NCBI GenBank assembly: GCA_964473525.1
Contig: CAYYPK010000004.1
Location: forward strand, 248,001 to 312,000
Source of the DNA: GCA-2687025 sp964473525
GTDB lineage: Bacteria; Poribacteria; WGA-4E; GCA-2687025
Length of the DNA stretch: 64,000 nucleotides
Reading direction: 5' to 3'
Under the pieces are notes generated by a model. That model saw nothing but the letters and a program-made list of their open reading frames with translations. It had not been told where the DNA came from and searched no databases. Positions within the stretch are counted from its first letter, which is position 1, and each line of letters opens with the position of its first letter. Below are positions 8,518 through 17,363 of this stretch, piece by piece. Position numbers and translations under genes: made by a program.

Positions 8518-9945
8518 ATGAGCGGGCGTCGCATCACGAGACGACAGTTCCTGACGACGGCGTCCGCCGCCACGGCGTACGGAATCGCCGCGCGTCAGGG
8601 CCTCGCCGCGGCTGGCGACGAACCCTCTGCGCCGCGCCCAAACGTCCTGTTCATCGCGATAGACGACCTGAACGACTGGGTTGGGTGTCTCGGCGGGCAT
8701 CCTGACGTCAAGACGCCCAACCTGGACCGACTTGCCTCCCGCGGCGTGCTCTTCACGAACGCGCACTGCCCCGCGCCCCTCTGCAACGCGTCCCGAGCGG
8801 CGCTCATGACGGGCATCCGCCCGTCGACGTCCGGCGTCTACAAAAACGCGCAGCCGTGGCGTGACAGCCCCGTCCTGCGCGACGCGGTCACGCTGCCGCA
8901 GCATCTCATGACGAACGGCTACCGCGCCCTCGGCGCGGGGAAGATATTCCACGGGCGCTTCCCCGACCCAGCTTCGTGGGACGAATACTGGCCGTCGCAG
9001 ACGCGGAACCGACCTCGCGACCCGATGCCGCCGGACGCTGCACGACCCCTTAACGGCATTCCCAAGACGGCGCACTTCGACTGGGGACCCGTGGACGCGG
9101 CCAAAGAGGACATGTCCGACTGGCAGGTCGTCGACCAGACAATCCAACAGCTCGGGCGGCCACACGCGAAACCGTTCTTCCTGGCGTGCGGTATCTTCCG
9201 TCCTCACCTGCCCTGGTATGTGCCGCAGGAGTATTTCGACCGCTACCCGCTGGAGTCCGTGACGCTTCCTGAAGTGCGCAAGGACGACCTCCGCGATGTC
9301 CCCGCGCTGGCGAGACGCATGGCCCACCCTAGTGGAGACCACGCGAAGGTTCTGGAACACGGGCAGTGGCGTCGGGCGGTGCAAGCCTATCTCGCGAGCG
9401 TGTCGTTCGCGGACGACTGCGTGGGACGCCTCATTGACGCGTTGGATGCGAGCCCTTACGCGGAGAACACGGTCGTCGTGCTGTGGTCCGACCACGGCTG
9501 GCACCTCGGCGAGAAGCTGCACTGGCGCAAGTTCGCGCTCTGGGAAGAGGCGACGCGGAACGTCCTCATGTGCGTTGCTCCCGGTGTCACGCGGCCCGGC
9601 GGCCGATGCGACGCTCCCGTGAACCTGTTGGACATCTACCCGACGCTAACGGACATCTGTGAGACCACTACGCCCGACGCCGTGGAGGGCGATAGCCTTG
9701 TCCCGCTCCTGCGCGATCCGTCCGCCGCGTGGGACAGGCCGACGCTGACGACCCATGGACGCAACAACCACTCCGTACGCTCGCGCCGATGGCGGTACAC
9801 CCGCTACTCCGACGGCGCGGAAGAACTCTACGACCACGACGCCGACCCCATGGAATGGGACAACCTGGCGACCTCGGACGCGTATGCCTCTGTTCGCGAG
9901 GAACACGCGCGGTGGCTGCCAACGACGAACGCCGAAGCCTTCTGA
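8518..9945 (+). CDS. Secreted sulfatase, iduronate-2-sulfatase-like
   Basis: The 475-residue protein carries a Tat signal (RRITRRQFLTTASAA) and then a type I sulfatase domain. Paired metal-binding aspartates are at about residues 49-50 (AIDDLNDW), and the formylglycine precursor Cys89 is in PLCNASRAALMTG, a C-x-A-S-R form that needs maturation by a formylglycine-generating enzyme not present in this window. SDHGWHLGEKLHW near residue 325 supplies the further metal and substrate residues seen in iduronate and choline sulfatases. It starts 8 bp after the Gfo/Idh stop. It likely removes sulfate from a glycan in the periplasm, feeding the cytoplasmic enzymes encoded around it. Confidence 0.9.
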   Translation: MSGRRITRRQFLTTASAATAYGIAARQGLAAAGDEPSAPRPNVLFIAIDDLNDWVGCLGGHPDVKTPNLDRLASRGVLFTNAHCPAPLCNASRAALMTGIRPSTSGVYKNAQPWRDSPVLRDAVTLPQHLMTNGYRALGAGKIFHGRFPDPASWDEYWPSQTRNRPRDPMPPDAARPLNGIPKTAHFDWGPVDAAKEDMSDWQVVDQTIQQLGRPHAKPFFLACGIFRPHLPWYVPQEYFDRYPLESVTLPEVRKDDLRDVPALARRMAHPSGDHAKVLEHGQWRRAVQAYLASVSFADDCVGRLIDALDASPYAENTVVVLWSDHGWHLGEKLHWRKFALWEEATRNVLMCVAPGVTRPGGRCDAPVNLLDIYPTLTDICETTTPDAVEGDSLVPLLRDPSAAWDRPTLTTHGRNNHSVRSRRWRYTRYSDGAEELYDHDADPMEWDNLATSDAYASVREEHARWLPTTNAEAF

Positions 9946-9979
9946 CCCAGGCGCGACCCCTAGCGAAGGAATGCCGACC

Positions 9980-10798
9980 ATGGCGCTACGACTTTCCATC
10001 CGCGAACCGATGGCTCCCGGAGATACGCTCACGGAACAGTGGAAGAACCTGCGCGCGCTAGGCTTCGAAGGCGTCGAACTGACGCGTAGCAGCAGCTTTG
10101 ACGAACTGGACAACATCAAGGCGGCGATGAAGGCGTCGGGCATTCAGCCGAACATCACGTCCGCAGGCGCGGGCTGCCTCATCGACGCGCGCAAGGAAGA
10201 GCGCGACCTCGCCGTTAAGACGCACAAGGAAGCCATCGACCTCGCCGCCGAGATTGGCGCAGTCGGCGTCCTTACAGCGCCCGGCATCAAGATGAAGATG
10301 CAGAACGACGGGGAGCGACCTCGCATCCCGAACCTACGTCCGTTCAAGTCCACCGAGGAACTCGAATTCCTCATGATGGCGGAGCTGTTCGGCGAGATTA
10401 GCGCGCATGCCGAGAGCCGCGGCGTGTTCGTCGTCATCGAACCCCTGAACCGCTACGAGCAGTTCTTCCCGAAGTCCCTGGCGGACGGTGTCCGGCTATG
10501 TGAAGCCGCGGGCAACGCGCACTGCAAGATCATGGCGGACCTGTTCCACATGAACATCGAGGACGCGGACATGCCGGCGAGCATCCGCGAGGCAGGCGAC
10601 TACATCGTCAACGTGCACCTCGCCGACAGCCACCGCCAGACGCCGGGGCGCGGACACACCGACTTCGCCGCGAACTTCGCCGCCCTGAAGGACATCGGAT
10701 ACGACTACTACTGCGGCTTGGAGTGCGGCATCCCCGGCGATCGCACCGAGGAACTGGCTCGCACGGTCGCGTTCCTGCGCGACGCCTACGACGCCTAA
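9980..10798 (+). CDS. Sugar phosphate isomerase/epimerase (xylose-isomerase-like TIM barrel)
   Basis: The 272-residue protein has the AP-endonuclease-2-type TIM barrel. Metal-binding positions are visible in VIEPLNRYEQFF, KIMADLFHMNIED, VNVHLADSHRQTPGRGHTDF and the final GLECGIPGD, the usual Glu-Asp-His-Glu set of the IolE/IolI/hydroxypyruvate-isomerase group. The gene ends well before the UxuA-like gene and follows the sulfatase by about 30 bp. I chose the second ATG (9980) because GAAGGA at 9965-9970 is 9 nt upstream; the first ATG at 9971 touches that site. Its role as epimerase or isomerase in the same pathway is inferred from context. Confidence 0.83.
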   Translation: MALRLSIREPMAPGDTLTEQWKNLRALGFEGVELTRSSSFDELDNIKAAMKASGIQPNITSAGAGCLIDARKEERDLAVKTHKEAIDLAAEIGAVGVLTAPGIKMKMQNDGERPRIPNLRPFKSTEELEFLMMAELFGEISAHAESRGVFVVIEPLNRYEQFFPKSLADGVRLCEAAGNAHCKIMADLFHMNIEDADMPASIREAGDYIVNVHLADSHRQTPGRGHTDFAANFAALKDIGYDYYCGLECGIPGDRTEELARTVAFLRDAYDA

Positions 10799-10836
10799 CC
10801 GCGACGACGCACGTATCGGACAGGAGGACGCGCGCG

Positions 10837-11790
10837 ATGAGAGTATCCGTGTGGGACCGAGGACTCGACGACAGCTATCTACGTCTCGTCACGCAGTTGG
10901 GGGCGGACGCGGTGGACTTCGGGAGCGACACGTCGTTCCCTGGAGTCAAGGAGCAGGGGTATCCCGACCTCGACGAGCTCCTGAAGATGAAGAAGAAGGT
11001 GCAGTCCTACGGGCTGTCTATCAACCGCGTCACGCTGCCGAACATCACGCAGGAGTTCATGGAGGGCGCGCCGGGGAGCGACAAGAACCTGGAGAACTCG
11101 GTCGAAGCTCTGCGCGTCTTCGGGGAGGCGGGCATGCCGCTCGCGCGGCAGCGGTTCGCTGGCGACGTGTTCAACCAGTTGATGTTCCGATATCGAGCGG
11201 TGCATCGTGGCGGCTACCGGTCTCGCGGTGAGACGATGGCGCCGGGCGATCCAGACGTGCCGGGCCGCGAGGAGTTGGAGAAGTGGTGGTCGCGGCTCCA
11301 CGACGTCTACTCGGAGCTCGTGCCGGTGGCGGAGGAGACAGGCGTGAAGCTCGCGCTCCATCCGTCGGACACGCCGAACCCGGACACGCCGTTGGGTAGC
11401 CTCGGCTATCACCGCGTCATCGACGCGTTCCCCAGCCGACAGGTGGGATACCTCTACTGCTGCGGCACGCGCGCCGAAGCCGGCGGCTCTTCACTCGTGC
11501 TCGACGAGCTGAACAACTACGGTCGCAAGGGTCGGCTGTTCATGATCCACCTGCGCAATGTGCGCGGCAGCCTCGCTACTGCGGGCGCGTTCGAGGAGAC
11601 GCTCCTCGATGACGGCGACATGAACCCGTTTAAGATACTGCTCGAACTGCGGAACGTCGGGTTCGACGGGTGCATCAATGCGGACCACATCCCCGAGCTT
11701 GAGGGCGACCAGGGCGTGTTGAAGTACGGGTTGGCGTATTCGGTGGGGTACATCAAGGCGATGTTCGCGGCGCTGGTTGCCTTGCCGTAG
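10837..11790 (+). CDS. Mannonate dehydratase-like enzyme (UxuA-like TIM barrel)
   Basis: The 317-residue protein has the UxuA architecture: an N-terminal DLDELLKMKKKVQSYGLSINRVTLPNIT region, ALHPSDTP in the middle (compare HPDDPP in UxuA), the IHLRNVRGS strand and the late LDDGDMNPFKILLELRNVGFDGCINADHIPEL. UxuA removes water from D-mannonate to give 2-keto-3-deoxygluconate in uronate breakdown. The substrate may differ because several positions vary from the classical enzyme. AGGAGG at 10822-10827 fixes the ATG start. A 2-keto-3-deoxygluconate kinase would be the next step, and the PfkB kinase at 4143-5075 is a possible candidate. Confidence 0.72.
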   Translation: MRVSVWDRGLDDSYLRLVTQLGADAVDFGSDTSFPGVKEQGYPDLDELLKMKKKVQSYGLSINRVTLPNITQEFMEGAPGSDKNLENSVEALRVFGEAGMPLARQRFAGDVFNQLMFRYRAVHRGGYRSRGETMAPGDPDVPGREELEKWWSRLHDVYSELVPVAEETGVKLALHPSDTPNPDTPLGSLGYHRVIDAFPSRQVGYLYCCGTRAEAGGSSLVLDELNNYGRKGRLFMIHLRNVRGSLATAGAFEETLLDDGDMNPFKILLELRNVGFDGCINADHIPELEGDQGVLKYGLAYSVGYIKAMFAALVALP

Positions 11791-11839
11791 GTCAGGGGAC
11801 GCGGTTCAGCTACCCCAACAGGAGGGGCGAGCCACGCCC

Positions 11840-12772
11840 ATGCTAAGCCGCCGCTCCCTCGTAACATGCATTGGCGCGGCTCTTCTCGTGTGGGGATGTC
11901 GACGGGACACGGGCGTGGAGATTGCCTTTGTCTCCAACCGCACAGGAGACGCTGATATCTTCGTCGCGAGCGTGGATGGGTCCGTTCTGCGGAACATTAC
12001 AACCAATGCCGCCGAGGACGACGACCCATCCTGGGCGCCCGACGGCAGCCGCGTTGCGTTCGCGTCCAACCGAGGCAATCGTCGCGAAATCTGGGTCGTC
12101 GACGTACGCACAGAAGCAGTGACCCAGGTGACTCAGGGCGACGGCCGCAAAGCCCAGCCTGCGTGGTCACCGGACGGACGACGCATCGCGTTTGCGCTAT
12201 GGCATCCTCGTAGCATGCCAGTGCTCGCCACGGTCGCGCCGGACGGCTCAGACCAACGCGAGCTAACCGAGCGAACGTCAGAGCATCCGAGTAAGTGGCG
12301 GCGGCCTCAGTCGTTCGTGGAGCCCCAATGGCCATCATGGTCGCCCGACGGGCAGCGGATCGCGTTTCAGGCCTGGTCCGACGGCAACCTCGATATCTAC
12401 GTATTGGAGATCGATAGCGGCGACGTCAGGCAACTCACGGACCATCCTGAGCCTGATTGGCGCCCGGCGTGGTCGCCACGCGGCGACGCCATCGCCTTCA
12501 CGTCGCGCCGAGCGGGCAGCGACGACATATACGTGATGGCCCCAGATGGAGAAGACGTCCGCAATCTCACGCGATCAGCATGTTGCGACTACGAGCCAGC
12601 ATGGTCCCCTGACGGGAGCAAGATAGCGTTCAAGTCTGCTCGACATGGCGACTTCGAAGTCTACGTTATCGACGTTGACGGCTCTAACCGACGCAACATC
12701 ACGAAGAGCCCTTACACGGAATGGCGTCCGGTTTGGCGCCCAAATTCGGATGTCAGGAAGGGGTCCCCGTGA
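11840..12772 (+). CDS. PD40/TolB-like beta-propeller lipoprotein
   Basis: The 310-residue protein has a lipoprotein signal (basic start, then ALLVWGC lipobox with cysteine near residue 20) and then about six PD40 repeats. Each repeat shows the S/AWSPDG-x-x-IAF core followed by a DIYV-type strand, so it should fold as a six-bladed propeller resembling TolB without the N-terminal TolB domain. It would be anchored in the outer or inner membrane facing the periplasm. It follows the sugar-catabolic run by 49 bp; whether it is co-transcribed is uncertain. A ligand or partner is unknown. Confidence 0.8.
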   Translation: MLSRRSLVTCIGAALLVWGCRRDTGVEIAFVSNRTGDADIFVASVDGSVLRNITTNAAEDDDPSWAPDGSRVAFASNRGNRREIWVVDVRTEAVTQVTQGDGRKAQPAWSPDGRRIAFALWHPRSMPVLATVAPDGSDQRELTERTSEHPSKWRRPQSFVEPQWPSWSPDGQRIAFQAWSDGNLDIYVLEIDSGDVRQLTDHPEPDWRPAWSPRGDAIAFTSRRAGSDDIYVMAPDGEDVRNLTRSACCDYEPAWSPDGSKIAFKSARHGDFEVYVIDVDGSNRRNITKSPYTEWRPVWRPNSDVRKGSP

Positions 12773-12948
12773 CAATGGGCCGTTCTGGCGTCTAGCGGTC
12801 TCTCTATTGCGTCGCGACCCAACGCCCATGGGGTGTTGCACGAGGCCTGGTAGCGTGTTGGAGTGAGAGGCAGAAGGAAGGCGCTTATTTGGCGGTCATG
12901 GTGGACTCGGTCTCGCGGCGAAGGGGCGGCTTCTGGGAGCGGCTGTCG

Positions 12949-13206
12949 TCAGCTGTAAATACTGTCCCGGTTGTCCACGCCCACAGCGTAGACTACATCG
13001 TTGGGGCCGTGAACGAAGACAACACGCCACTTGCCCATACGAAGCCGTGAGTCCGCGCCCTCGCCGACAAGCGGGGCCCAGTCACCCGCTCCGGTGGCCG
13101 CCCACCTGGCGACCTTCTCGCGCAGTCTTCTAGCTATCTGGCGATCTATTGACGCGAGAGCCTGTTCCCCACTCTTGGCCCACTCAACCGTTGCTGGATG
13201 GTTCAT
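12949..13206 (-). CDS. RelE/ParE-family toxin
   Basis: The 85-residue basic protein fits the RelE/ParE fold: an N-terminal helical pair (EQALASIDRQIARRLREKVARW), a loop, and the final strands SRLRMGKWRVVFVHGPNDVVYAVGVDNRDSIY. The RMGKWRVVF strand and the R-D-x-I-Y end are the conserved parts of the family. RelE-type members cleave mRNA at the ribosome and ParE-type members target gyrase; this one is nearer RelE by its C-terminus, but the assignment is tentative. The partner gene is directly upstream on the same strand. The first 76 bp of the toxin region are duplicated in tandem (see repeat), leaving this full-length copy distal. Confidence 0.78.
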   Translation of the reverse strand: MNHPATVEWAKSGEQALASIDRQIARRLREKVARWAATGAGDWAPLVGEGADSRLRMGKWRVVFVHGPNDVVYAVGVDNRDSIYS

Positions 13207-13290
13207 TCAGTCAGTGGCGATCTATTGACGCGAGAGCCTGTTCCCCACTCTTGGTCCACTCAACCGTTGCTGGATGGTTCATTCAGTCAG
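13139..13290. repeat. Two-copy 76-bp tandem duplication across a toxin start codon
   Basis: Copy 1 is 13139-13214 and copy 2 is 13215-13290; they differ at one base (C at 13179, T at 13255). The unit carries the end of the antitoxin gene and the first 22 codons of the toxin. In copy 2 the toxin frame opens at 13282 but hits TGA at 13211-13213 because 76 is not a multiple of three, giving a 23-codon leader. The intact toxin starts 4 nt later at 13206. Confidence 0.95.
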
Positions 13291-13822
13291 ACTCGATGCG
13301 GCGCGCCATTTCGTCGTCTGAGATGGTTTCCGCGGCTCCTGCGGCCAGCGACGCCCGGAACGCTGCGATGGTGTCGATCTCCGACGATGTCGCGTCCACA
13401 GGCGCGCGCTCTGGCACAGCCGCGCCGGATGGAATGTCCCAATCAAGGATGAAGCGCCAGTTGAGAGCGTGGTCCCGTAGTGCCGCACAGTCATCACTCG
13501 ACATACCAAGCGTCTCGGCAGCCTCCGCCAAATCCTCCGCTTGAGGGATCACCAGCCGGGCAAGCGCTTCCATCTGCTCGTCCAACTGGGAGTATTCCTC
13601 AGCCGACAGATCTGGTGCGCCGCCGTGTAGATGTCGCCTCGTCCTGCTCAGCGCCTCGAACGCATGCATGGCGTTTGCTATGAAGGCCTTCACAAGCGCC
13701 TTACGCTGCGCGTCCGTGGTCGCCTGGAGAATGGGATTGAGCGTCACGCAAGGGTTCGGTATGACGTGACCCAGGATCGCGATGCCGCCTGTCTGTTCCG
13801 CCGTAGGTTGCTCTGGAGCCAT
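13283..13822 (-). CDS. Putative antitoxin/partner of RelE-like toxin (hypothetical)
   Basis: The 179-residue protein is unrecognised over most of its length. It begins after GGAGG at proper spacing from the ATG at 13822. It is acidic and largely helical, with a long stretch (LSAEEYSQLDEQMEALARLVIPQAEDLAEAAETLG) that may form a coiled coil. The C-terminus (AFRASLAAGAAETISDDEMARRIESD) resembles the helix-plus-acidic tail by which antitoxins bind RelE toxins. Before the duplication its TGA would have abutted the toxin ATG. At 179 residues it is longer than typical antitoxins, so the N-terminal part may have another function. Confidence 0.5.
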   Translation of the reverse strand: MAPEQPTAEQTGGIAILGHVIPNPCVTLNPILQATTDAQRKALVKAFIANAMHAFEALSRTRRHLHGGAPDLSAEEYSQLDEQMEALARLVIPQAEDLAEAAETLGMSSDDCAALRDHALNWRFILDWDIPSGAAVPERAPVDATSSEIDTIAAFRASLAAGAAETISDDEMARRIESD

Positions 13823-13846
13823 ATCGTCTCGCCTCCGTCTCGGTGC

Positions 13847-13857
13847 GTAAATATACC
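13847..13857 (-). promoter_or_regulatory. AT-rich -10-like element of the toxin-antitoxin operon
   Basis: On the minus strand GGTATATTTAC is a rare AT-rich patch in very GC-rich DNA, about 25-35 nt upstream of the 13822 start codon. It is a plausible -10 region. I do not see a convincing -35 at 17 bp. Confidence 0.3.
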
Positions 13858-13937
13858 ATAGACGAACAGCACGGCGAGCTGCGCACAGCTTGACACGCGT
13901 ACGGCGAACCCCGGCAGGCAGGTCGGACACGTCCTGT

Positions 13938-16109
13938 CTAGACAGTCGCGACACAGTCAAGCCGCTTCGCAAGCTCCTCCTGCTCGCGGCGCGACAGGTC
14001 GACGAAGCGCGCATTGAACCCCGCGACTCGCACGACAAGATCCCCGTGGCGGTCTGGGTGTCGCATGGCGTCGCGCAGCAGGTCGGCGTCCCAGCATGCG
14101 ATCTGGAGTTCCTGCCCGCCCGCGCCGAAGAACCCGTCGATGAGGCCGGACATCGCATCCGGCGTGGTGTTCGCGCGAAGCATGGTCAGGTTCAGGTTGT
14201 AGCCACCACGATAGTGCTTCCGCGCGTCGAGCTTCAGGACGCTCAGGAGCGTGGACGGCGCGCCGTCGGTCGCCGTGCCGACCTCGGCGCCAATGCTGTC
14301 GGCGACGGGAGCCCACGCGTGCCGGCCATCGGGGGAGGCGGCTATCCGCAGACCGTCTGTGTGGTGGAGACTGCGCACGACGTGGCAAACGACATGCCGC
14401 GGCATGCCCAGGCGCGCCTCGACATGCCGTAGAGCCGCCTCACGCATGTCGACCAACGCCAGCGCCCACTTATCGGCGCTCGCGTCGTCGGCTCCCCACT
14501 TCGGCGCCTCGCGAAGCAGTTGCAGAACCGACTCGTCGGCGAAATCGCGCCTCATGTGCTCGACGATGTCCGCCATGGTGAGGACACCACGCGTGAACAC
14601 GGTGTCCTCGATAGCTGCGAGAGCGTTCGCGGCGTTTGTCAGGCTGCGTTCGTAGACGCCCGGCAGGTTGTAGTAGTTGTGGACCGTCAGATCGCGGCCA
14701 GCGCGCAGACAGCCCCACATGAGCGACGACGTGAACGGAGTAGGCGCCACTTCAGCCACGCGACGCAGGCGCGCGTTGCACGCTTCGGTAGACCGCAGCA
14801 GGTGCTCGGTGACGCGACGCCGGTACGGCTCCATCAGGTCGGCCATATTCGTCGCCGACATCGCGCTGGGATCGTCGAGGAGCATGCGGTTGAGGTGTTC
14901 GAGGTAGATGATGCTGCCACCGGATGTCGCGGAGCGCGCCATGCGTCCCGGGATTCCCAGTTCGTTGCACCCAATGACGCAGTAGTCCCATGCGTCCTCT
15001 GGCGCGACACCCGCGTCCTCAAATCCCCGCGCGGTCACGGCATCGTTGATGAGAAGAGGCATTCCCGCCCCACTGCGGAGCATCTCGACCGCGCGCGCCT
15101 TCACGTGCGGGTCCAGTCGCTCATGCCATCGGACGAAGACGTGTGGGTCGCCGATGCGCATGCGGTCGAAGGCGTGTAGAAAGCTCAGCGTCAGCGGGCT
15201 GCATCGGTCGGCGCCCGTGTGGTCGGCGCCGCCGACAGTGATCGCCTGCGTCTTCGACGCGCTGCCGTAGGTCGAGTTGGCCGCAATCTTCAGCAGGAAG
15301 CCGCAGAGCAGGTCCGTCGTCTCATCTGAGTCCTCGCCGTCCGTGGCCTCAACGAACGGCTCCAGGACGCGGTCAGGCAGGCCGATCGATATGGACATTC
15401 CGTGCCCCTCGATCGCCGTGGCGAGGTGGACCAGGATGATGCTTTGCAGCGCCTCGAACAGGTTGCGCGCCGGCTTCGCGGGCACGCGCGCACACGCTTC
15501 GGCCACTCGGAGATGCAACGCGCGAAGCTGCTCGTCGTCGGTCTGCCCCGCCGCTGCAGCGGCAGCCTCGGAGTAGCGGCCCGCCCACCCGACGACAGAG
15601 CGACAGCACTGCCGGGCAGCCAGGCGATAGCTGGCGTCGTGGCCGATCTTCGCGAGTTCTTCGTCGCTCGGGGTGGCCTCATCAATGACGGATTCGAGAC
15701 CTTCGCGCACGACCCGTCCGAAGTCCACGGCGAGATGCCCGATGGCGTACGATCCGCCAACGGCGCGACCCTCCCAATACTCCACCATGTCCTCCGGCAC
15801 GGCGTGTTTGGGGAAGCCCTTCAGCCGCTCGTTCTCAATGACGATCTGCCCGTCGCCCTGGAAGCCGTATTCGGGAGCCAGCATCCACGCTCTCGGCGCC
15901 GTGGATGTGTTCCCGGCGAAGACGGGGTTCGACGTCACATCCAGCGTCATGTTCGCCAGTACGTGCTTGAACGCCTCCGTCCGCTTCGTCAGGTTGGACT
16001 TGCCGTCGTGTTCCTGATACGCGCGGGTGACGAGCCTGGCGCGTTCCAGGCAGACGGTGTCCGGCGTTGCGAGCAGGTCGTCGCGGATGGCTTGCAGCAG
16101 GTCTCGCAT
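13938..16109 (-). CDS. Glycyl radical enzyme, pyruvate formate-lyase-like
   Basis: The 723-residue protein is a complete glycyl radical enzyme. The catalytic cysteine is in YCVIGCNELGIPGR (about Cys381, with Glu383 two residues on), and the radical glycine is in RVAGFNARFVDLS near residue 697, close to the C-terminus as required. The G-C-x-E arrangement differs from the Cys-Cys pair of true pyruvate formate-lyase and is the form found in dehydratases, C-N lyases and decarboxylases; the substrate is unknown. No radical-SAM activase is next to it. I chose the ATG at 16109; a GTG at 16136 would add nine residues. Neither has a strong ribosome site. The enzyme is oxygen-sensitive, implying micro-oxic or anoxic periods. 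Confidence 0.85.
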   Translation of the reverse strand: MRDLLQAIRDDLLATPDTVCLERARLVTRAYQEHDGKSNLTKRTEAFKHVLANMTLDVTSNPVFAGNTSTAPRAWMLAPEYGFQGDGQIVIENERLKGFPKHAVPEDMVEYWEGRAVGGSYAIGHLAVDFGRVVREGLESVIDEATPSDEELAKIGHDASYRLAARQCCRSVVGWAGRYSEAAAAAAGQTDDEQLRALHLRVAEACARVPAKPARNLFEALQSIILVHLATAIEGHGMSISIGLPDRVLEPFVEATDGEDSDETTDLLCGFLLKIAANSTYGSASKTQAITVGGADHTGADRCSPLTLSFLHAFDRMRIGDPHVFVRWHERLDPHVKARAVEMLRSGAGMPLLINDAVTARGFEDAGVAPEDAWDYCVIGCNELGIPGRMARSATSGGSIIYLEHLNRMLLDDPSAMSATNMADLMEPYRRRVTEHLLRSTEACNARLRRVAEVAPTPFTSSLMWGCLRAGRDLTVHNYYNLPGVYERSLTNAANALAAIEDTVFTRGVLTMADIVEHMRRDFADESVLQLLREAPKWGADDASADKWALALVDMREAALRHVEARLGMPRHVVCHVVRSLHHTDGLRIAASPDGRHAWAPVADSIGAEVGTATDGAPSTLLSVLKLDARKHYRGGYNLNLTMLRANTTPDAMSGLIDGFFGAGGQELQIACWDADLLRDAMRHPDRHGDLVVRVAGFNARFVDLSRREQEELAKRLDCVATV

Positions 16110-16418
16110 GTCGGGCTCACGAGGGAACGGTGCCACCAGTGCGGGTCACAGCACGTCAAGGATAGCCAACAGCCGGAAGGCGTCGCCTCTCCCGAACGAC
16201 GGCGCGCGTTCACCCGAGCGACCTGATGTCGCCACCGGCGCTCGGTTCCCCTCCATTGGCGACTTCGCGAAGCGCGCCGAGAACGCCCATCTACTTACCA
16301 CGCACGCGCGGCAGGGCGCGAAGAGGACCAGGTTCACTCTGAGCTTCGTAGAGGTCCCGTCGGCGGCGCCGAACGTGGCGGCTCGCCTGGCGGCGACGCG
16401 GCTGCGCTGCCAGCCGCG
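16110..16418. other. Intergenic region between glycyl radical enzyme and membrane protein
   Basis: No gene on either strand here is convincing; the open frames have shadow-like composition. It presumably carries the promoter of the glycyl radical enzyme gene. I see no clear hairpin, riboswitch or operator. Confidence 0.5.
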
Positions 16419-17363
16419 TTAGGCACGGTTTCGACGAGCCGGGACATAGTGGGTCACGGCCCGGATGTATAGCCGGGACATCAAAGCCGCGCCCACGACC
16501 CACGCCGCGTGACCGTAGACGCTTGGCGGCTCGGTGTGCAGCGTAGCCATCAGCGCCGATGGCGCGTACAGCCCGATTCCGCCGCCCGCGATCCACCATG
16601 CGAAGGCAGCGAGCGCGCATACATGGCTTCCGCGATACACTCCGATCGCGACCGCCAACAGCGCCAACCACAGCAGCGCACCGAGGACGATACCCAGCGC
16701 GCCCGCGTCGAGTTTAAACCACAGGGCGGCATGCATCGGCGGCAGGAGATGCCCCGTCGTTAGGACGAGCGTTGCCGCGCCTGCCCTCGTGAGCGCGACG
16801 GCCCGGTCCTTGGGCATGCGGCGAATGCTTGGAATCGCCACGGACAGGACCATGCCCGCCAAGGCGGACAGCATCGACGCGCTGATGAACATCAGGGTGG
16901 CCGCAAGCAGCCTTCCCGGCCCGGTCGTCGGTCTGCGGTCCGCATACCCTACGGACGACACCGACGCAGCCGCCCAGCGGAGCGCGTCCGGCAGTCCTGA
17001 GAACGTCTCGTGTGAGACTACGCGCACGTTGACATGTCTGGTATTGCGGAGCTGCTCTACGTGGCTCGTGTCCGCGTCGGGTCTGTCGGCCGCCGCGAGG
17101 AACCGGTCTCCCTTCGCGATGATCGTGATCCCCTCCGCGTCCCGGTACGTCGCTCCCGACACGATGGCGTCCGATCCAGTCCAGGCCTCGTCCGGGGCGG
17201 TCTGCACGCGCGTATCGAGCCAGTACTGTAGACAGCCTCCCATCAGGATCACGATGCCGATGTTGGCGCAGATGCGCAGAAATGGGAGCCCGGTGGCTTC
17301 TCGCGGCGGCAGTTCTGTTGGTTCCCCGGCGGCAAGGTCGCCGGAGCGTAATTCGTCACTCAT
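16419..17363 (-). CDS. Integral membrane protein of unknown function
   Basis: The 314-residue protein has about seven membrane segments: one near residue 30 (ICANIGIVILMGGCLQYWL), a soluble loop of about 110 residues, then a cluster including ATLMFISASMLSALAGMVLSV, AGAATLVLTTGHLL, GIVLGALLWLALLAVAIGVY, CALAAFAWWIAGGGIGLY and YGHAAWVVGAALMSRLYI. The large first loop, containing a DAIVSGATYRDAEGITIIAKGD stretch, probably faces outside. I do not recognise a family. It is upstream of, and on the same strand as, the glycyl radical enzyme gene, separated by about 300 bp, so co-transcription is uncertain. Confidence 0.65.
   Translation of the reverse strand: MSDELRSGDLAAGEPTELPPREATGLPFLRICANIGIVILMGGCLQYWLDTRVQTAPDEAWTGSDAIVSGATYRDAEGITIIAKGDRFLAAADRPDADTSHVEQLRNTRHVNVRVVSHETFSGLPDALRWAAASVSSVGYADRRPTTGPGRLLAATLMFISASMLSALAGMVLSVAIPSIRRMPKDRAVALTRAGAATLVLTTGHLLPPMHAALWFKLDAGALGIVLGALLWLALLAVAIGVYRGSHVCALAAFAWWIAGGGIGLYAPSALMATLHTEPPSVYGHAAWVVGAALMSRLYIRAVTHYVPARRNRA

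Noticed and set aside
13139..13290. CRISPR-like repeat pair
   Set aside because: The copies are directly adjacent without spacers and encode protein, so this is a tandem duplication.
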